A stretch of 64,000 bases of DNA, taken from contig CBDFGE010000004.1 in NCBI GenBank assembly GCA_965247055.1, positions 62,001 through 126,000 of the forward strand, read 5' to 3'. The notes beneath the pieces were generated by a model. It did no database searches. It was not told where the DNA came from and saw only the letters and a list, made by a program, of their open reading frames with translations. Positions 58,725-64,000 of this stretch are shown here, piece by piece. Each line of letters opens with the position of its first letter. Position 1 is the first letter of the stretch. Both the position numbers and the translations under genes were made by a program. This DNA is from CBDFGE01 sp965247055. GTDB lineage: Bacteria > Chloroflexota > Dehalococcoidia > Lucifugimonadales > JAGWBF01.

Positions 58725-59084
58725 ATGGCCAGGCAGGACCCTGGAGAACCGTATTTCCGAGTGGACTCCGACGAGGCCGCCCAGATACTGGAGAGGGACA
58801 AGGACGGCGCGGTGATGGTGGACGTGCGGCGGGACGATGAATGGGTGGCGGGCCACGTCAAGGGCGCCATCCACATACCCGTCGACGACCTTCTCGGCAG
58901 GATAGACGAGGTCCCCAAGGGCAAGAAGCTCCTGTTCATCTGTGCCGCGGGGGTACGTAGCGGGCTCGCTTGCGAGTTGGCTGCGTCCGTGGGCTTACCG
59001 CCCGATGACCTGTACAACGTCGAGGACGGCACGCCCACCTGGATTGAGAAGAATCACCCCACCTCATTCGGGAACGAACCTTAG
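58725..59084 (+). CDS. Single-domain rhodanese-like protein
   Basis: This 119-residue rhodanese domain has VMVDVRRDDEWVAGHVKGAI and the active-site loop FICAAGVRSGLA with the catalytic Cys encoded normally. It carries sulfur to an acceptor or may handle methylthio metabolites; clustering with mtnP and mtnA is suggestive. It starts 12 bases after mtnP. It contrasts with the UGA-containing rhodanese at 37715. Confidence 0.85.
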   Translation: MARQDPGEPYFRVDSDEAAQILERDKDGAVMVDVRRDDEWVAGHVKGAIHIPVDDLLGRIDEVPKGKKLLFICAAGVRSGLACELAASVGLPPDDLYNVEDGTPTWIEKNHPTSFGNEP

Positions 59085-59097
59085 GAGCCGGGACCAT

Positions 59098-60072
59098 ATG
59101 AGCATACTGGTGATCGGATCGGTAGCTTACGACTCGGTAAAGACCGGCCAGGGGAGCAGGCAAGACTCGCTGGGAGGGTCGGCAACCTACTTCGCCATAG
59201 CCGGAAGCTATCTGGCGCCCGTGAGCATCGTAGCCGTCGTGGGGGACGACTTCGCCCCCGAAGACCTCGCCCTGCTGAAGGCCCACCAGGTGGACACCTC
59301 GGGCCTGGAGACGGTGCCCGGCAGCACCTTCCGGTGGGCTGGAGAGTACGACCGGGACGACGTGAACAGCCGCCGGACCCTGGACACTCAGCTCAACGTC
59401 TTCGGGGATTTTGAGCCGGTGCTCTCACCCACCCAGAGAAAAGCCCCATACCTGTTCCTGGGCAACATCGGCCCGGAGCTCCAGCTAAAGGTGCTCACTC
59501 AGATGGATGAGCGGCCCAGGCTGGTGGCGGCCGATACCATGAACTTCTGGATAGAGGGGGCCAGGGACGCCCTGACGGAGGTCGTCCGGTCGGTGGACGT
59601 CCTGTTCATGGATGAGCACGAGGTCCGCCTTTTCGCGGCACCCCATATCCAGGGTGCCAACGTGGTCCGCGCTGCCAGATATATCCTGGGTCTGGGTCCC
59701 CGGCTGGTGGTGGTAAAAAGGGGGGAACACGGGGTGATCCAGTTCACAGGAGACTCGGTGTTCGCCGCCCCGGCATATCCCCTGGAGGATGTGGTGGACC
59801 CCACGGGTGCGGGAGACTCCTTCGCCGGGGGCTTCATGGGTTACCTGGCAGCCACCGAGGACCTGAGCCCGGCGGCCTTTCGGAGGGCCAGCGTGTTGGG
59901 ATCGGTAATGGGCTCCTTCGCGGTGGAGAGCTTCAGCCTGGAGAGGCTGTGCTCCCTCACCCAGGACGAGCTAACGGGCCGGTTCCGCGACTTCACGAAT
60001 CTGAGCCAGTTCGATGGCCTGAAAGGGGCGGAGACCCTCCCCTGGAGGAAGAACGTCGCCATCCGTGGTTGA
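59098..60072 (+). CDS. PfkB-family sugar/nucleoside kinase
   Basis: ATG 59098 (MSILVIGSVAYDSVKTGQGS), 324 residues, follows the rhodanese stop by 13 bases. The first PfkB region is GGSATYFAIAGSYLAPVSIV and the catalytic motif is VVDPTGAGDSFAGGFMGYLA near residue 250. The substrate could be a purine nucleoside or a methylthio-sugar; its place between mtnP and ahcY suggests adenosine clearance after SAH hydrolysis or thioribose handling, but this is inference. Confidence 0.85.
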   Translation: MSILVIGSVAYDSVKTGQGSRQDSLGGSATYFAIAGSYLAPVSIVAVVGDDFAPEDLALLKAHQVDTSGLETVPGSTFRWAGEYDRDDVNSRRTLDTQLNVFGDFEPVLSPTQRKAPYLFLGNIGPELQLKVLTQMDERPRLVAADTMNFWIEGARDALTEVVRSVDVLFMDEHEVRLFAAPHIQGANVVRAARYILGLGPRLVVVKRGEHGVIQFTGDSVFAAPAYPLEDVVDPTGAGDSFAGGFMGYLAATEDLSPAAFRRASVLGSVMGSFAVESFSLERLCSLTQDELTGRFRDFTNLSQFDGLKGAETLPWRKNVAIRG

Positions 60073-60132
60073 GCGCCCCGGACAGCGAAAGGCACATAGA
60101 TATAGGAATGTTCGGTAACGTTAGGAGGCCAT

Positions 60133-61404
60133 TTGGCTACGAAAGCGACGCACGGGGACGTTAAAGACCTGTCCCTGGCCGACGAGGGAATCAACCGGAT
60201 ACGCTGGGCTGCCAGAGAGATGCCTGTGATCGGGCTCATAGGGGAGAGGTTCTCCAAGGAGCGGCCCCTCCAGGGAATGCGCATCTCCGGGTGCCTGCAC
60301 ATCACCTCGGAGACTGCCAACTTGGCCCTGGCGCTAAAAGACGCAGGGGCCGAGGTGGCCTTATGCGCCAGCAACCCGCTGAGCACCCAGGACGACGTGG
60401 CCGCCGCCCTGGTCAAAGAGTACGGCATACCGACCTTCGCCATCAAGGGTGAGGACAACGAGACCTTCTACCGGCACATCCACTCCGCTCTGGAGCACCG
60501 CCCCCATGTGACCATGGACGACGGCGCTGACCTGGTCACCATCCTCCACAAGGAGCGCCAGGAATACCTCGGCGACGTTACGGGCGGGACCGAGGAGACC
60601 ACTACCGGGGTGATCCGCCTTCGGGCCATGGCCCAGGAGGGTGCTCTTAAGTACCCCATCGTCGCCGTCAACGAGGCCGATACCAAGCATTTCTTCGACA
60701 ACCGCTACGGCACCGGCCAGAGCACCCTCGACGGCATCACCCGCGCCACCAACTTGCTGTGGGCAGGAAGGAAGGTGGTGGTGTTCGGGTATGGCTGGTG
60801 CGGCAGAGGTGTGGCCAGCAGGGCACGGGGCATGGGAGCCCACGTCACCGTGATAGAGGTGGACCCGGTCAAGTCCCTCGAAGCGGTAATGGACGGCTTC
60901 AGCGTGATGCCCAGCCTGGAGGCGGCCCGGACGGGAGAGTTGTTCATTACCGTCACCGGAGGGCTGAAATCCATCGGCAGGCGGCACCTGGAGGTGATGC
61001 CAGACGGTGCCGTTCTGGCCAACAGCGGCCACTTTAACGTGGAGATCGATTTGCCGGCCCTGGAGGCGATGTCCAGCGGGAAAGTCCGGATACGCCCCTT
61101 TGTGGACGAGTACCTGCTCAAGGACGGAAGGCGTTTATATCTCCTCGCCGAGGGCCGACTGGTGAACCTGTCGGCGGCCGAGGGGCACCCCTCGGGCGTG
61201 ATGGATATGAGCTTCGCCAACCAGGCCCTCAGCGTGGAGTACCTGGTGACCCGCAAGGCGAGACTCTCCCCGGGCGTGTACCCCGTGCCCCGGGAGATGG
61301 ACATGGAGGTGGGCCGCCTGAAGCTCCGCTCCATGGGCATAGAGATCGATACCCTCTCTCCCGAGCAACAGCGCTACCTGGAAAGCTGGGAGGAAGGTAC
61401 GTAG
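60133..61404 (+). CDS. ahcY: S-adenosylhomocysteine hydrolase AhcY
   Basis: TTG 60133 follows AGGAGG by six bases. The 423-residue enzyme has GLIGERFSKERPLQGMRISG near the start, TMDDGADLVTILHKERQEYL and GGTEETTTGVIRLRAM, VNEADTKHFFDNRYGTGQST, the NAD-binding VVVFGYGWCGRGVASRARGM, and VLANSGHFNVEIDL. It splits SAH to adenosine and homocysteine, with bound NAD. It is followed by metK after 23 bases, making up the activated methyl cycle. Confidence 0.95.
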   Translation: MATKATHGDVKDLSLADEGINRIRWAAREMPVIGLIGERFSKERPLQGMRISGCLHITSETANLALALKDAGAEVALCASNPLSTQDDVAAALVKEYGIPTFAIKGEDNETFYRHIHSALEHRPHVTMDDGADLVTILHKERQEYLGDVTGGTEETTTGVIRLRAMAQEGALKYPIVAVNEADTKHFFDNRYGTGQSTLDGITRATNLLWAGRKVVVFGYGWCGRGVASRARGMGAHVTVIEVDPVKSLEAVMDGFSVMPSLEAARTGELFITVTGGLKSIGRRHLEVMPDGAVLANSGHFNVEIDLPALEAMSSGKVRIRPFVDEYLLKDGRRLYLLAEGRLVNLSAAEGHPSGVMDMSFANQALSVEYLVTRKARLSPGVYPVPREMDMEVGRLKLRSMGIEIDTLSPEQQRYLESWEEGT

Positions 61405-61427
61405 CATAAAAGAGGAGGATACCCTAG

Positions 61428-62681
61428 ATGCCCTACAGTTTTATGGACTCAACCCACTATCTCATGACCTCGGAGTCGGTGACGGAAGGTCACCCCGACA
61501 AGCTATGTGACCAGATCTCCGACGCCGTCCTCGACTCCATTCTGAGTAGGGACCCCGAAGCCAGAGTCGCCTGCGAGACGTCCATCACCAATGGCCTGGT
61601 CGTGGTCATGGGAGAGATAACCACGGACACCTACGTGGACGTGCCGTTGGTGGTGCGGGAGACGCTGCGGCAGGCAGGCTACTCCCATGCCGACTACGGC
61701 ATCGATTACAAAAGCTGCGGGGTGGTGGTCTCAATCCAGGAGCAGTCCAGGGACATAAGCTCCGGCGTGAGCCGCTCCCTGGAGCTGAGGCAGCGGGGGG
61801 TCGCCAACAGCGACCGCGAGGACATGGACCTCATTGGGGCGGGAGACCAGGGGATGATGGTGGGGTTCGCCTGCAACGAGACCTCGGACCTGATGCCGCT
61901 GCCCATAAGCCTGTCCCACAAGTTGTGTCAGCGTCTGGCCAAGCTCCGCAGGGACGGGACTCTCCCCTACCTCAGGCCCGACGGCAAGTCCCAGGTCACG
62001 GTGGAGTACGCTTACGGCGTGCCCAAGCGAGTGGATACCGTCGTAGTAAGCGCCCAGCACGCGCCCGAGGTCCACTCCGATGTGCTGACCAGGGACATAA
62101 TGGAGCAGGTAGTCCGGGAGGTGGTGCCCGACCATTTAAGGGACTCCCAGACCAAGTATTACGTCAACCCCAGCGGCCGCTTCGCCATCGGCGGTCCCAT
62201 GGCCGACACCGGGCTGACGGGGCGGAAGATCCTTGTGGACACCTACGGGGGTGTGGCCCGGCATGGCGGCGGCGCCTTCTCGGGCAAAGACCCAACCAAG
62301 GTAGACAGGTCCGCCGCCTATGCCGCCAGGTACGTAGCCAAGAACCTGGTCGCGGCGGGACTGGCCGATAGGGTGGAGATACAGGTCTCCTACGCCATCG
62401 GAGTAGCCCAGCCCATATCCATAAGCGTAGAGACCTTCGGCACGGGAAAGGTCGACGACGGGATCATCCACGACCTCGCGGTTAAACATTTCGACCTCAG
62501 GCCCGCGGCCATAATAGAGGACCTACGACTGAGGAGACCCATCTACAAGCAGGTGGCCGCTTACGGCCATTTCGGCCGGGAGGACCTTGACCTTCCCTGG
62601 GAGGTCGTCGACAAGACGGCCCTCCTGAGGGCCGAGGCGGGTCTCAAGCTGGGCGAGGCCGAGAGGGCGGAGTCGGGCTAG
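61428..62681 (+). CDS. metK: S-adenosylmethionine synthetase MetK
   Basis: This 417-residue enzyme has TSESVTEGHPDKLCDQISDA, MDLIGAGDQGMMVGFACNET, TVEYAYGVPKRVDTVVVSAQ, NPSGRFAIGGPMADTGLTGR and GGGAFSGKDPTKVDRSAAYA. It makes SAM from methionine and ATP. AAAGAGGAGG precedes the ATG. As the end product binds the SAM-I riboswitch at the front of the cluster, feedback of this gene through the operon is likely if transcription reads this far. Confidence 0.96.
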   Translation: MPYSFMDSTHYLMTSESVTEGHPDKLCDQISDAVLDSILSRDPEARVACETSITNGLVVVMGEITTDTYVDVPLVVRETLRQAGYSHADYGIDYKSCGVVVSIQEQSRDISSGVSRSLELRQRGVANSDREDMDLIGAGDQGMMVGFACNETSDLMPLPISLSHKLCQRLAKLRRDGTLPYLRPDGKSQVTVEYAYGVPKRVDTVVVSAQHAPEVHSDVLTRDIMEQVVREVVPDHLRDSQTKYYVNPSGRFAIGGPMADTGLTGRKILVDTYGGVARHGGGAFSGKDPTKVDRSAAYAARYVAKNLVAAGLADRVEIQVSYAIGVAQPISISVETFGTGKVDDGIIHDLAVKHFDLRPAAIIEDLRLRRPIYKQVAAYGHFGREDLDLPWEVVDKTALLRAEAGLKLGEAERAESG

Positions 62682-62698
62682 GCCCAAGGAGGGTCGGG

Positions 62699-64000
62699 AT
62701 GCCCAGAATCCGGTTCGGGACCGACGGCTGGCGCGGCCTGATAGCCCACGACTTTACCTTCGACAACGTGGCCCTCTGCGCCCAGGGGGTGGCCCGCTAC
62801 TTGCTCGAGGAAGGGATGGCGGCGAGGCGTCTTGTTATAGGCTACGACACCCGATTCGCCTCCCAAGAGTTCGCCGGCCGGGTAGCCGAGGTGCTGGCGG
62901 GGAACGGTATCGCCAGCTACCTCTGCACCAGCGCAGCCCCTACCCCGGTGGTGAGCTACAACATCCTCCACCGCGGTGCGGCCGGCGCCGCCATCATAAC
63001 AGCCAGCCATAACCCGGGGACCTGGAACGGGTTCAAATACAAGCCTGACTACGCCGGCAGCGCCACGCCCGAGATAACGGCCCGCCTGGAGCGGGAGATC
63101 GACGCGGCGGAGGCCGCCGGAGTCGTTTCCATCCCACTGTCCCAGGCGCGAGACCAAGGGTACGTCCTGGACATCGACCCCATGCCTCCATACCTGGAGC
63201 AGGTGTCCCGCCTGGTGGACTTGGACGCCATCTCCCGGGCGGGCCTCAAGATAATATCCGACGCCATGTATGGGGCAGGCGCAGGGTACATGGCGTCCTT
63301 TCTCGATCCCTCTTCACCCCGAGGCGGCGGGGACGAGGCCTCTCGCGCCGGTGGCCACACCACAATGGCTGAGATAAACGGGGAGCGCAACCCGGCCTTC
63401 CCCGGCATCGAGCGGCCGGAGCCCATCGCCGTCAACCTGGAGTCTCTCTCTCGTCTGGTCGTGGAAAGGAAGGCAGACGTAGGCGTGGCCTTCGATGGCG
63501 ACGCCGATCGCCTGGGAATAATCGATGAGGCGGGGTCCTTTATTACCTCTCTCCAGACTTTCGCCCTCCTGGCCCTCTACCTCCTGGAAGTGAAGGGGGA
63601 GCGGGGTGCGCTGGTGAAGTCTTTGACCACCACGAGTATGGTCCAGAGGCTTGGGGAGAGTTACGGTGTGCCCGTGTTCGAGACGCGCGTAGGCTTCAAG
63701 TACATTTGCCCCATCATGCTCCGGGAGAACGCCCTTATCGGGGGCGAGGAGAGCGGCGGATACGGTTTTCGGGGGCATATACCAGAGCGAGACGGCATAC
63801 TGAGCGGCCTCGTCATGCTGGAGTACATGGCGAAGACGGGCAAGCGGCTTTCCGAGCTCCTGGAGCACCTGTACGCCCTGGTGGGACCCCACTACTATCG
63901 GCGCCGCGACGTATCCTTCCCCCCCGAGGACAGGGCGAGAGTCGTTAACAGGATAGAGAGTGGGGAGCTAGAGGAGGTAGGCGGGGTGCCGGTGGTGTCC
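62699..64000 (+). CDS. Phosphoglucomutase/phosphomannomutase family protein (partial)
   Basis: ATG 62699 follows AAGGAGGG. The visible 434 residues are the alpha-D-phosphohexomutase plan: IRFGTDGWRGLIAHDFTFDN at the start, the phosphoserine loop IITASHNPGTWNGFKYKPDY near residue 100, the metal loop VGVAFDGDADRLGIIDEAGS near 265 and the sugar loop LIGGEESGGYGFRGHIPERD near 350. The C-terminal domain is cut by the window edge. It interconverts hexose-1- and hexose-6-phosphates; it abuts metK, 17 bases away. Confidence 0.92.
   Translation, partial: MPRIRFGTDGWRGLIAHDFTFDNVALCAQGVARYLLEEGMAARRLVIGYDTRFASQEFAGRVAEVLAGNGIASYLCTSAAPTPVVSYNILHRGAAGAAIITASHNPGTWNGFKYKPDYAGSATPEITARLEREIDAAEAAGVVSIPLSQARDQGYVLDIDPMPPYLEQVSRLVDLDAISRAGLKIISDAMYGAGAGYMASFLDPSSPRGGGDEASRAGGHTTMAEINGERNPAFPGIERPEPIAVNLESLSRLVVERKADVGVAFDGDADRLGIIDEAGSFITSLQTFALLALYLLEVKGERGALVKSLTTTSMVQRLGESYGVPVFETRVGFKYICPIMLRENALIGGEESGGYGFRGHIPERDGILSGLVMLEYMAKTGKRLSELLEHLYALVGPHYYRRRDVSFPPEDRARVVNRIESGELEEVGGVPVVS

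Overview
The window looks like a GC-rich bacterial chromosome, most likely Chloroflexota (Dehalococcoidia-like). This is an inference from the metabolic gene set: a methylthioadenosine/SAM recycling cluster (mtnA-mtnP-rhodanese-pfkB-ahcY-metK-phosphohexomutase) behind a SAM-I riboswitch; a UbiD-UbiA-UbiX-UbiE cluster of the menaquinone (futalosine-route) type; an F420/FMN LLM-class oxidoreductase; a lone 5S rRNA gene; and secreted proteins with beta-helix, CHRD, PKD and dockerin-like domains. GTG and TTG starts are common.

1-25.2 kb is a defective contractile-tail prophage beside a tRNA-Ser(UGA) gene. Late genes run on the + strand: XkdF-like protease, scaffold, decoration protein, major capsid protein, connectors, DUF3383 sheath, tube, frameshifted tail chaperones, tape measure, baseplate plug/hub/spike/wedge, J-like wedge and DUF2612 protein. 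The right end is broken: the first 28 codons of a tail-fibre gene are fused to the 3' side of an integrase that has lost half its catalytic domain. The sheath gene carries 10 tandem 57-bp units and 11 tandem units of about 291 bp, and the same two repeat types recur inside the baseplate J-like gene. Five type II toxin-antitoxin modules (three HigBA-like, one BrnTA, one HicAB) lie on the - strand between late genes. Most are bracketed by a duplicated start region of the next late gene, and several have a consensus promoter placed so that the toxin mRNA would be leaderless.

25.2-50.5 kb is chromosome: LLM oxidoreductase, M19 dipeptidase, MoaD-MoaE fusion, an IS5/IS1182-type element inserted in the signal peptide of a large beta-helix/CHRD surface-protein gene that also has three frameshifts, a PKD/dockerin-like protein, 5S rRNA, a two-domain rhodanese with an in-frame UGA exactly at the catalytic Cys codon, GlcG-like protein, ubiD/ubiA/ubiX/ubiE, cupin, a P-loop protein, an SHMT-like enzyme with pxpCBA (5-oxoprolinase) on the - strand, and oadG-oadB.

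50.5-56.6 kb is an AT-richer accessory island: an HTH-like protein, a DUF3800 protein, and three nested insertion sequences (IS256-family copy 1, interrupted by an IS3-family element, itself interrupted by IS256-family copy 2). 56.6 kb to the end is the riboswitch-controlled methionine-salvage and SAM-cycle operon, with the phosphohexomutase cut by the window edge.
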